In this document: positions 16,846 through 24,739 of the stretch, one piece after another | Layout: each line of letters opens with the position of its first letter | Numbering within the stretch: position 1 is the stretch's first letter | NCBI RefSeq assembly: GCF_965279055.1 | Contig: NZ_OZ257125.1 | Location: 2,914,001 to 2,978,000 of the forward strand | From: Hydrocarboniphaga sp965279055 | GTDB taxonomy: Bacteria; Pseudomonadota; Gammaproteobacteria; Nevskiales; Nevskiaceae | Length of the DNA: 64,000 nt | Direction: 5' to 3' | Notes under the pieces: generated by a model | What the model saw: only the letters and a program-made list of their open reading frames with translations | Told to the model about the DNA's origin: nothing | The model's database searches: none | Made by a program: the position numbers and the translations under genes

Positions 16846-17925
16846 TCAGGCGAACTGATCCAGCAGCCCGACGCGGCGACGCGTCGCCACCGGCGTCACG
16901 CTCTGCGATTCTGTTGCGTCGCCATCACGCTGGCTTCCACCGCTGCGCGTCGCCTGCGATTGCGACGACGCCTGCTGTTGCTGCTGCGACAAGCCACCGC
17001 TGAGCTGGAAGCTCGCGGTGGCGGCGTTGACCAGGTTCGGTGCCAGCAGCTCGCGCAGCTGCGGCAGGCTGGCTTCGATCGCCTGGCGCGCCTGCACGGT
17101 CTGCACGTCGAAGCTGACTTTGGTGCTGCCGTCGTGACTCAGCTCGACCTTGATCTGCAGGCTGCCGAGTTCGGCCGGATGCAGGCTGATGCGCGCCTCC
17201 TGCAAGGCGCCGCCATGCGCGCGCGCGGTGTCGCTCATCCAGACGATACGCTCGGCCAGCGGCTCGGCGAGCTCGCCGTGCGGTACCGGCTGTGACGGCG
17301 CCGGCGTTGCCACCGCCGCCGCGCGATCGGTGCCGGTGAGCGCGGCGGCCGGTGCATGCAGCAGCACCAGCAGCGCGTCGGCGACGGTGTCGTGTGCGGC
17401 CGGCAGCGCGGTGACGTCGGTCTGCGTCGCCGGTGTCGGCAGCGCGTCATCGACGCCGCCGCCGCCGGGCTGATGCGGCAACAGAAGCGGATCGGCTTGC
17501 GCACTGCGGCCAGTGGTCGCGACATCGCCGCCGATGCCAGGCAGTCCGCTGCTTGCTGATGGAGCCGCTTCGTCGAGCGGCGCGCTGCGATCGGTTTTCG
17601 GCGGCATCGCCAGTATCGTCTGCAGCAGGCTCGCGACCAGACCCAGGCCCTGCGTCGAGTCTGCGTTGTCGCTTTCGGACTCGTCCGCGCTGCGCTCATC
17701 CTTGGTCTGGTTCGTGGTTTTGTCCGGCTGAGCCGCCTCGGCGCTGGCCTGCTCCGCATCAGCGGCGGCGTCGCTGCTCGCCTTCAGGCAGTCGCCGAAA
17801 CGGTCGCCGTCGTTCGCGGCTTGCTTGGCGTCGTGGGCGGCGGCGATCCTGTTGGCCGCAGCGCTTGCGGTGCTGCGCGTCGGCGTGGCGACCGCGGGCA
17901 GCGATACGTCGGCGGCGAGATTCAA
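16846..17925 (-). CDS. fliK: Flagellar hook-length control protein FliK
   Basis: Secreted molecular ruler that signals FlhB to change export specificity, 359 residues. The long N-terminal part (1-225) is low-complexity, Ala/Asp/Thr-rich, as usual. The conserved C-terminal Flg_hook domain (about 235-330) contains ARISLHPAELGSLQIKVELS, then VQTVQARQAIEASLPQLREL. A glutamine/serine-rich tail ends in RRVGLLDQFA. Its ATG overlaps the fliJ stop by 4 bases. Confidence 0.9.
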   Translation of the reverse strand: MNLAADVSLPAVATPTRSTASAAANRIAAAHDAKQAANDGDRFGDCLKASSDAAADAEQASAEAAQPDKTTNQTKDERSADESESDNADSTQGLGLVASLLQTILAMPPKTDRSAPLDEAAPSASSGLPGIGGDVATTGRSAQADPLLLPHQPGGGGVDDALPTPATQTDVTALPAAHDTVADALLVLLHAPAAALTGTDRAAAVATPAPSQPVPHGELAEPLAERIVWMSDTARAHGGALQEARISLHPAELGSLQIKVELSHDGSTKVSFDVQTVQARQAIEASLPQLRELLAPNLVNAATASFQLSGGLSQQQQQASSQSQATRSGGSQRDGDATESQSVTPVATRRRVGLLDQFA

Positions 17926-18344
17926 GACTGGCCCCGCGCCGCGGCCATGCGCAGCGCCAGCTCGTCCAGATCGCGTTGTTCGCGCTTGTCCTGCTGCGCC
18001 TGTTCGTGAATGCGCGCGCGGTCAATCAGCTTGTCGTACAGCTCGGTCTGGCGATGCGTCGCGATCCAGCGCTGGCGCTGCGTCTCGACGTTGCGCCGGG
18101 CGAGATCGACCGCGCGGCGCTGCTGGATGATCGCCTCGGCCAGCTTCAGCCGGAAAGCCTCGCGATTGCGCAGCATCTCGACGCTGGCGGTGGTCGACGG
18201 CGGCTCGCGGTAGTTCTCCAGTTCGCGCAACTGGTTCTCGCGCAGAGCCAGGCTCTTGCGCGCCTCGTTCAGATCGCGCGCCGCTTCGTCTTCGCGTTTC
18301 TCGGCGAGTTCCTGAATCGGTACCAGACGCTTCTGCTCAAGCAT
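17922..18344 (-). CDS. fliJ: Flagellar export chaperone FliJ
   Basis: Soluble coiled-coil protein of the export ATPase complex, 140 residues, almost entirely predicted helical with heptad-like charged repeats. It starts MLEQKRLVPIQELAEKRED, as FliJ proteins do. It lies 12 bases after fliI and overlaps fliK by 4 bases, the standard fliI-fliJ-fliK order. Identification rests on coiled-coil character, size and position. Confidence 0.9.
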   Translation of the reverse strand: MLEQKRLVPIQELAEKREDEAARDLNEARKSLALRENQLRELENYREPPSTTASVEMLRNREAFRLKLAEAIIQQRRAVDLARRNVETQRQRWIATHRQTELYDKLIDRARIHEQAQQDKREQRDLDELALRMAAARGQS

Positions 18345-18356
18345 GTGCGCAGTCCT

Positions 18357-19709
18357 TTAGAGATTGAAGATGCCGGCAAGCGCCTTGCGGCTGGTGGCCG
18401 CGTCGCTGCCTTCGTCGACGTCCTGGCGAAGGAAGGCCTCGATGCGCGGCCACAGCGCCAAAGCCTCGTCGACACGCGGATCGGAGCCGCGCTGGTAGGC
18501 GCCGATCGCGATCAGGTCGCGATTGCGCTGGTAAGTGGAAACCGCGGCGCGGAACCGCCGCGCCAGCTGCTGATGTTCCGGTGCGACGATGCTCTGCATC
18601 ACGCGCGAGATCGAAGCTTCGACATCGATCGCCGGGAAAATGCCGGACTCGGCGATCTGCCGCGACAGCAGGATGTGGCCATCGAGCACGCCGCGCGCGG
18701 TGTCGGCGATCGGATCATTCGGATCGTCGCCTTCGGTCAGCACGGTGTAGAACGCGGTGATCGATCCGCCGCCCTTGCTGCCGTTGCCGGCGCGCTCGAC
18801 CATTTTCGGAATCAGCGCGAACACGCTGGGCGGATAGCCGCGCGTGGTCGGCGGCTCGCCGATCGCCAGGCCGATCTCGCGCTGCGCCTGGGCGACGCGC
18901 GTCAGCGAATCCATCAACAACAAAACATTCTTGCCGCGATCACGGAAGCTCTCGGCGATCGAGGTGGCCAGCCAGGCACCGCGCAGGCGCTGCATCGGCG
19001 AGCGGTCTGCCGGCGTCGCCACGACGACCGCGCGGCGACGACCTTCCTCGCCCAGACTGTGGTCGAGAAAATCGCGCACTTCGCGGCCACGTTCGCCGAC
19101 CAGGCCGACGACGATGACATCGGCGTTGGTATAGCGCGTCATCATGCCGAGCAAGGTCGATTTACCGACGCCGGTGCCGGCGAACAGGCCGAGACGCTGG
19201 CCGCGGCCGACGGTCAGCAGCGCGTTGATCGCGCGCACACCGGTATCCAACACATCGCGTATCGGTTCGCGCGACAGCGGATTGATCACCGCATTGCCGA
19301 CACTGGCGCGATCGCAGACCAGGCGACCGATGTCGTCCAGCGGCCGGCCTTCACCGTCGAGCACGCGGCCCAGTAAACCGTCGCCGACCGGCACCGTCGC
19401 CGTCTTCGCCAGCGGCACGACGCGCGCATTGGCCTGCACGCCGCGCAGATCGCCGATCGGCATCAGATAAGTGCGGTCACCATTGAAGCCGACCACTTCG
19501 GCCTCGACCGCGCCGCCGTCGGCATTGAGCACGCTGACCCTGCTGCCCATGCGCACCTGGCAACCGACCGCTTCCAAGGTCAGGCCGGTGACGCGCTTGA
19601 GCATGCCTTCGACGACGACGGTGTGAGATTCGGCAACGCGGCTGCGCGCGCCTTTCAGCGCCGCGCCGAGCTTGCGGTCGCGCTGAATCTGGAAGCTGCT
19701 GGCGGTCAT
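18357..19709 (-). CDS. fliI: Flagellar export ATPase FliI
   Basis: Hexameric ATPase that unfolds and delivers export substrates, 450 residues, related to F1-beta. The P-loop AGTGVGKST is at 177-185. Other family motifs are GLVGERGREVRDFL, then LLLMDSLTRVAQAQREIGLA, the segment GEPPTTRGYPPSVFALIPKM and the catalytic region of the T3SS ATPase class. The chosen ATG has AGGAAG upstream, part of which borders a repeat element. A longer open frame reads through that repeat and the fliH region and was rejected. Confidence 0.97.
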   Translation of the reverse strand: MTASSFQIQRDRKLGAALKGARSRVAESHTVVVEGMLKRVTGLTLEAVGCQVRMGSRVSVLNADGGAVEAEVVGFNGDRTYLMPIGDLRGVQANARVVPLAKTATVPVGDGLLGRVLDGEGRPLDDIGRLVCDRASVGNAVINPLSREPIRDVLDTGVRAINALLTVGRGQRLGLFAGTGVGKSTLLGMMTRYTNADVIVVGLVGERGREVRDFLDHSLGEEGRRRAVVVATPADRSPMQRLRGAWLATSIAESFRDRGKNVLLLMDSLTRVAQAQREIGLAIGEPPTTRGYPPSVFALIPKMVERAGNGSKGGGSITAFYTVLTEGDDPNDPIADTARGVLDGHILLSRQIAESGIFPAIDVEASISRVMQSIVAPEHQQLARRFRAAVSTYQRNRDLIAIGAYQRGSDPRVDEALALWPRIEAFLRQDVDEGSDAATSRKALAGIFNL

Positions 19710-19720
19710 TGCGGCGCTTC

Positions 19721-19834
19721 CTCTCTCCCGCGTGCGGGAGAGAGTGCCCCGAAGGGGCAAGAGAGGACGCTTTTGCTGGCGACGGCCCTCTCCCGGCGCT
19801 GCGCGCCACCCTCTCCCGCACGCGGGAGAGGGGC
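19721..19834. repeat. Palindromic repeat element (type 1 variant) between fliH and fliI
   Basis: Two outer hairpins share the same core (CTCTCTCCCGC / GCGGGAGAGAG at 19721-19744, and CCTCTCCCGC / GCGGGAGAGG at the right end). Between them is a smaller hairpin TGCCCC-GAA-GGGGCA. It fills most of the 148-base fliH-fliI gap, interrupting an otherwise overlapping gene series. Confidence 0.82.
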
Positions 19835-19857
19835 AACCGCGACGGCGAAATCCGACA

Positions 19858-20511
19858 TCACTCGTGCTCCCCGAGCAGCGAGCGTGCAATGCCCGCCTGC
19901 CGCGTATCGAGCAGCGCATCGACCGTCGCGCTTTCGGTGACCAGGCGCACGTCGCCGCGGCGCAGCGTGTTGTCCGCGACCAGGCGCCAGCTGACCACGT
20001 CCGGGGGCACCGGCATGTTCTGCAGGATGGCGGCGTCTTCGGCGTGCAGATGCACGCGCACATCGCGCGGCGGCGGCGTCAGCGAGGCGACGGCGTCGCG
20101 CACCGCGCTCGCGACGAGGGCCGGATCGAGCTGCAATTGTTCATCGACCAGGCGACGCGCGACTTCGATGGTCAGCGCGATCAGGGTGCGTTCGACCTCG
20201 GCGTCGAGATCGGCCAGCGGCCGCGACAGATGCGCGACCAGATCGCGCAGGCGCTGCGCTTCGTCGCGCACGGCTTGCGCGCCGAGGCTGCGGCCTTCGG
20301 CGAGGCCTTCGCCGAGGCCGCGCTGATAGCCTTCGGCATGCGCCGCGGCTTCGATGGCTTCCAGCGCCTCGGCGGTCAGCGGCTGCTGCTGCGCTTGCGT
20401 GTCCTGGCTGAAGCTGAGCAGCGGCATTTCCCAAAGGCGCGCGCTGGCGGCGCGATCGCCGGCAAGTATCGTGTCGGACGAGTTGCTGGTGGCTTCAGAC
20501 AAAGTCGTCAC
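19858..20511 (-). CDS. fliH: Flagellar assembly protein FliH
   Basis: Regulator and stator of the FliI ATPase, 217 residues. It has a helical glycine-repeat segment typical of FliH (AEGYQRGLGEGLAEGRSLGAQA, about 59-80), then a C-terminal domain with LTIEVARRLVDEQLQLDPALV and VRVHLHAEDAAIL. It overlaps the 3' end of fliG by 17 bases. Confidence 0.92.
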   Translation of the reverse strand: MTTLSEATSNSSDTILAGDRAASARLWEMPLLSFSQDTQAQQQPLTAEALEAIEAAAHAEGYQRGLGEGLAEGRSLGAQAVRDEAQRLRDLVAHLSRPLADLDAEVERTLIALTIEVARRLVDEQLQLDPALVASAVRDAVASLTPPPRDVRVHLHAEDAAILQNMPVPPDVVSWRLVADNTLRRGDVRLVTESATVDALLDTRQAGIARSLLGEHE

Positions 20512-21514
20512 CCTTGCCGCCTAACTGAATTTCGCCAGCCTCGGACAGGCGCCGCGCGACCAGCAGGATTTCCTTCTGCGCGGCCTCGACATCGGCCAGG
20601 CGTACCGGGCCTTTGGCCGCCATGTCTTCCACCAGCATGTCGGCCGCGCGCTTGGACATGTTCTTCAGCACCTTGTCCTTGACGCGGCTGTCGGCGCCTT
20701 TCAGCGCCACCGTCAGCATATCGCCGTTGACTTCGCGCAGCAGCGCCTGGATGCCGCGATCGTCGACTTCGCCGAGATCGTCGAACACGAACATCAGGTC
20801 CTGGATACGCTGCGACAGGTCACTGTCCATCTCGCCGATCTTGTCGATGATCGCGGACTCGGCAGTCGAGTCCATCAGATTCAGAATGTTCGCAGCGACC
20901 TTGATACCGCCAACGCTCGACGACTTCAGATTGGTGCCGCCGGAGAACTGCTTCTCCATGATTTCATCGAGCTCGCGCAGCGCCTGCGGCTGAATGCCAT
21001 CGAGGCGCGCGATGCGCATCAGCACGTCGCTTTTCATGCGCTCCGGCAACAGCATCAGCACTTCGGCTGCCTGGTCGGAATCCAGGTAGGCGAGCACGAT
21101 CGCCACGATCTGCGGATGCTCGTTGCGCACCAGGTCGGCGACCGCCCGCGTCTCCATCCACTTCAGGGCTTCAAGGCCCTTGCTGTTGCGGCCGAGCAGG
21201 ATGCGGTCGATCAGGCTGCCGGCCTTGTCTTCACCGAGCGCGCCGACCAGCACGCGGCGCACGTAGTCGTCGGAGCCGACGCCGATCGAGGTCTGCGTGT
21301 CGAGTTCGGTGACGAAGCGCGTGACCACGGTCTCGACGCGGTCGCGCGAGACGTTGGCCAGCGAGGCCATCGCCTGTCCGACACGCTGCACGTCCTTGGC
21401 GCCCATGTGCTTGAGCACCTGCGCAGCCTCGTTCTCGCCGAGCGACATCAGCAGGATCGCGGCGCGCTCCGGGCCGGCGATCTTGCCGGCGTCTGCAGTC
21501 TTGGCATCAGCCAT
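20495..21514 (-). CDS. fliG: Flagellar motor switch protein FliG
   Basis: Switch-complex protein that contacts the MS ring and the stator, 339 residues. The EHPQ motif is at 132-135 (RNEHPQIVAIVLAYL). The C-terminal torque domain carries LSQRIQDLMFVFDDLGEVDDRG with the conserved charged residues, and the chain ends near LGGKGDDFV. The start overlaps the fliF 3' end by 8 bases. Confidence 0.97.
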   Translation of the reverse strand: MADAKTADAGKIAGPERAAILLMSLGENEAAQVLKHMGAKDVQRVGQAMASLANVSRDRVETVVTRFVTELDTQTSIGVGSDDYVRRVLVGALGEDKAGSLIDRILLGRNSKGLEALKWMETRAVADLVRNEHPQIVAIVLAYLDSDQAAEVLMLLPERMKSDVLMRIARLDGIQPQALRELDEIMEKQFSGGTNLKSSSVGGIKVAANILNLMDSTAESAIIDKIGEMDSDLSQRIQDLMFVFDDLGEVDDRGIQALLREVNGDMLTVALKGADSRVKDKVLKNMSKRAADMLVEDMAAKGPVRLADVEAAQKEILLVARRLSEAGEIQLGGKGDDFV

Positions 21515-23222
21515 CTTCGTTCAACCAGGTTTTCATGACTTGAGCAACACGCTTCGGATCCTGACTGACCGCGCTGCGCGCCGCGTCGATGTGCGAGTCG
21601 TAGCTCGACGGCGGCAACGCGGCCTGCTGCTGCGCATGCGCCTCGATTCTCTGCTGCGCCGAAATCGACAGCTGATCGGCAGCCAGATGCTCGCCAGTGA
21701 TCGCGCCCTGCGGCTGATATTCGCCGCCGCTGTTGCGCTGCGTCTGCTGATCCCGCGGACGACCGCTGATCAGCATGCGCAGCATCGGCCGCAGCACGAA
21801 CTGGATCAGCGCCAGCACCGCGATGGCACCGGCACCCAGGCGTGCGTATTCGCGCACGTCGCTGCGCTGCCATATCGGCTGCTCGGGCTGCGGCTCGATG
21901 GCCTCGGCAATGAAGGGCGCGTTCTGCACGGTGACGGTGTCGCCGCGCGCGGCGTCGAAGCCGACGGCCTGCTTGGCGAGCGCTTCGACCTTGGCAAGTT
22001 CTTCGGCGGTCAGCGCGACGCTCGTGGTCTTGCCGTCGGCGCCGACGCGCGTGAGGTTGTCGACCAGCACCGCGATCGACAGGCGCTTCAGCCGGCCCTT
22101 CGACTGACGCGTGTGGCTCAAGGTGCGGTCGAGCTCGTAATTGCGCGTTTCAGAGCGCGTGCTCTGGCTCGGTGGCGTCGTCGGCGTCGCGGTGCTCGAT
22201 GCAGCGGCGGCCTTGGCATCGGCCTGTGCGTTCGGCGGCACCGAGGCCGGCGGCTGGTTGCTGGTCGCGCCCGGCACCCCGGAAGCTTCGCTGCTGCTGC
22301 CGTCGCGGCGCTGGCTCTCGTTGGTCTGCTCGCTGCGCACCACGGAGTTCTGCGGGTTGTAGCTTTCGCGCGCTTCTTCGGTGACCGAGAAATCGTAGTC
22401 GGCGGCGACCTGGGCGCTGAGCCGGTTGGCACCGACCATTGGCGCGATCAGCGACTCGATGCGGCGCACGTAGTCGGCTTCGGCGCGGCGCGTGAACTGG
22501 TACTGCTCGCCGCTTTCGGCGAACTCATCGTTGCTCTTGTCGCTGCCGAGCAGACGGCCGAACTGGTCGATCACGGTGACCGCGCCGGGCGCCATGTTGG
22601 GCACGCTGGAGGCGACGATGTGTTGTATCGACTCGACCTGATTGGCTTCGAACTGGCGACCGGCCTTGAGTTCGACGACCACCGAAGCCGAGGCATTGCC
22701 GCGATTGCCACCGGTAAACGCGCTGGGCTTGGGCACTGCCAGATGCACGCGCGCGCTGCTGACCGGCTGCAGGCTGGACACGGTGCGCGCCAGCTCGGTT
22801 TCCAGCGCCAGCTGATAGCGCGCGTTCTCGATGAACTGCGACACGCCGAAGCCCTGCTCGCCCTGGATCATCTCGAAGCCCTGGGCGCCGCCTTTCGGCA
22901 GTCCCAGGGAAGCCGCGCGCATGCGCGCGGTGTGCACCTGATCCGGCGCGACGGTGACCGCACCGCTGCCGGCATCGAGCTTGTATTCGATGTTGGCGGC
23001 GCGCAGCGCGTCGGCGAGTTCGCTCGAGTCCTTGTCGGACAGGCCGGCGTAGAGCGCGACGTATTCCGGCTTCTGCGACCAGTTGAACATCGTCAGGCCC
23101 AGCGCGACCGCGATCGCGATGCCGCCGAACACCGCCAGCTGACGCAGCAGCGGGATGTCCTTCAGGCCCTGCATCTGCCGGAAGCTGGCCATCGCGCCGC
23201 CGGATTGGGTGAGCTCAGCCAT
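21507..23222 (-). CDS. fliF: Flagellar MS-ring protein FliF
   Basis: Integral membrane protein that forms the MS ring, 571 residues. It has an N-terminal membrane helix (about 28-46, LAVFGGIAIAVALGLTMFNW), the YscJ-like ring-building motifs (MIQGEQGFGVSQFIENARYQ, RVHLAVPKPSAF), and a long polar central region rich in Ser/Ala/Pro. A C-terminal membrane helix (LGAGAIAVLALIQFVLRPML) is followed by the FliG-binding tail. Confidence 0.97.
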   Translation of the reverse strand: MAELTQSGGAMASFRQMQGLKDIPLLRQLAVFGGIAIAVALGLTMFNWSQKPEYVALYAGLSDKDSSELADALRAANIEYKLDAGSGAVTVAPDQVHTARMRAASLGLPKGGAQGFEMIQGEQGFGVSQFIENARYQLALETELARTVSSLQPVSSARVHLAVPKPSAFTGGNRGNASASVVVELKAGRQFEANQVESIQHIVASSVPNMAPGAVTVIDQFGRLLGSDKSNDEFAESGEQYQFTRRAEADYVRRIESLIAPMVGANRLSAQVAADYDFSVTEEARESYNPQNSVVRSEQTNESQRRDGSSSEASGVPGATSNQPPASVPPNAQADAKAAAASSTATPTTPPSQSTRSETRNYELDRTLSHTRQSKGRLKRLSIAVLVDNLTRVGADGKTTSVALTAEELAKVEALAKQAVGFDAARGDTVTVQNAPFIAEAIEPQPEQPIWQRSDVREYARLGAGAIAVLALIQFVLRPMLRMLISGRPRDQQTQRNSGGEYQPQGAITGEHLAADQLSISAQQRIEAHAQQQAALPPSSYDSHIDAARSAVSQDPKRVAQVMKTWLNEDG

Positions 23223-23283
23223 GCTCGATTGCTCGCTTGTCGTTATTCATCAATGTGGTTTTGGTTTTGGATGAAAGGCGCGC

Positions 23284-23640
23284 TCAGAGCGGCATGTTCA
23301 TCACGTCCTGATAGGCGCTGACGACGCGGTTGCGCACCTCGACCATCGCGCGGAACGACACCTGGGCCTTGGCCGAGGCCACCATCACCGTCGCCAAGTC
23401 GGTGTCGGGATCGCCGAGTTCGAACTTCTGCTGCAGCTTGCCGGCGGCGTTCTGCGTGTCGGCGACGCTGGCGATGCCCTGCCTGATCATCGAGCCAAAG
23501 CCCTGCGAGGCGTTCGTGGCCTGGGTGCCGGCGACTTCGGTGCCCAATGCCATCGGCGGCAACACGGCCGGCCGCACGCCCGCCTGCTGGCTGAGACTGC
23601 GAATCTGCGAAAGCACGCTGTTGACGTCGATGCTGCTCAT
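23284..23640 (-). CDS. fliE: Flagellar hook-basal body protein FliE
   Basis: Adapter between the MS ring and the rod, 118 residues. The conserved C-terminal segment is present (DLATVMVASAKAQVSFRAMVEVRNRVVSAYQDVMNMPL), which ends the protein as in other FliE. It is the first gene of the fliEFGHIJK series and has a sigma-54-type promoter immediately upstream. Confidence 0.96.
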   Translation of the reverse strand: MSSIDVNSVLSQIRSLSQQAGVRPAVLPPMALGTEVAGTQATNASQGFGSMIRQGIASVADTQNAAGKLQQKFELGDPDTDLATVMVASAKAQVSFRAMVEVRNRVVSAYQDVMNMPL

Positions 23641-23676
23641 CTGCGATGCCCGAAAGCGAGGTGGACGGGCCCTTCA

Positions 23677-23692
23677 GGCAAGCGCTGTGCCC
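23677..23692 (-). promoter_or_regulatory. Candidate sigma-54 promoter of the fliE operon
   Basis: On the minus strand the site reads GGGCAC-AGCGC-TTGCC, with the invariant GG and GC exactly 10 bases apart, as required for RpoN. It shares 13 identical bases with the fliL candidate. It lies about 37 bases before the fliE ATG. Control by FleQ and RpoN, both encoded just upstream in this cluster, is the natural inference. Confidence 0.7.
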
Positions 23693-23862
23693 GGCGTTGC
23701 GCGCAGCGCCACGCCGGGCCGTCGTGTTTCCGTCGCGGCGCCGGCGGCCGGTTTCGGCCAGCGGTGTCGGAAGGCCGTCACCGGCTCAGGATCCGGCACT
23801 GGCCCGGCGATCCGGCGGCGCCGCGCTATCCTTGCCGCTCAATCGATCTCGCAGACATCGTC

Positions 23863-24591
23863 ATGGCCAATAACGAAACCTCGGCCGCGCAGGCCCGTGA
23901 TTTTTACGCGCACCGCCATCAGGGCATCCTGTCGACGATGTCGCTGGCCATGCCCGGCTATCCGTTCGGCTCGGTGGCCACGTTCGCCCCGGACCGCGAC
24001 AACCGCCCGCTGATCCTGATCAGCGCGATCGCCGAACACACGCGCAACATCAAAGCCGATGCGCGCGTGTCGCTGACCTTGACCGAAGGCGGCAACGACA
24101 GCCAGGCCGAAGCGCGGCTGACCATCATCGGCGACGCGTCGCGGGTGCCCGACAGCGAAATCGACGAAGCCGCCGCGCGCTACTACCGGCGCTTCCCGCA
24201 CGCAACCGACTATCACCGCGCGCACGACTTCTCGTTCTATCGAATCCAGGCGCTGCGCGGCCGCTATATCGGCGGCTTCGGCCGCATCCACTGGGTCGAA
24301 GGCGCGGCACTGAACGCACCGAATCCTTTCAGCGAGCAGGACGAAGCCGGCATGATCGACCACATGAACCGCGATCATGCCGATGCGATGCTCGCCTACT
24401 GCAGGCTGTTCGATATCGATGTCGGCGCGCAGACGCCGCGCCTGTCGGCGATCGACGGCGAAGGCTTCGACCTGATGCTCGGCCACCGCGTCGCGCGCAT
24501 CGCCTTCGACTCTCCGGTGCAGACACCGACCGACGTGCGCAAGGCGATGGTCGCACTGGTGCAGCGCGCGCGCAGCGCCACTTCGCGCTGA
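23863..24591 (+). CDS. HugZ-family haem-utilisation/FMN-binding split-barrel protein
   Basis: A 242-residue protein with an N-terminal pyridoxamine-5'-phosphate-oxidase-like split barrel (about 12-150: ILSTMSLAMPGYPFGSVATF and RYIGGFGRIHWVEG) and a C-terminal DUF2470-type domain beginning MIDHMNRDHADAMLAYC. This two-part structure is that of HugZ-like proteins, some of which bind or degrade haem. It is cytosolic. It lies on the opposite strand between fleQ and fliE, where it splits the flagellar cluster; no functional link to motility is evident. Confidence 0.85.
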   Translation: MANNETSAAQARDFYAHRHQGILSTMSLAMPGYPFGSVATFAPDRDNRPLILISAIAEHTRNIKADARVSLTLTEGGNDSQAEARLTIIGDASRVPDSEIDEAAARYYRRFPHATDYHRAHDFSFYRIQALRGRYIGGFGRIHWVEGAALNAPNPFSEQDEAGMIDHMNRDHADAMLAYCRLFDIDVGAQTPRLSAIDGEGFDLMLGHRVARIAFDSPVQTPTDVRKAMVALVQRARSATSR

Positions 24592-24739
24592 AAGGCATCG
24601 GCCGTTGGTTTGCGCCGCGACTCTTTCTGATAATTCGGCGAGCGCGGGCCGATGATCGGCGCGGGCTTTGTCGCGCGCGACGAACGCGATTGAATCGAGT
24701 TTCGCCGGACGACGCGCTGCTGCTTCGTCGCGCCGGCGC

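Noticed and set aside
19710..20063. N-terminal extension of FliI of 118 residues
   Set aside because: It would be translated from a repeat element and from the fliH region in another frame; FliI length and the ribosome-binding site support the ATG at 19709.
23689..23719. Hairpin GCCCGGCGT / ACGCCGGGC upstream of fliE as a terminator
   Set aside because: It has no T run and both flanking genes point away from it; its left arm overlaps the sigma-54 -24 element, so it is more likely incidental.
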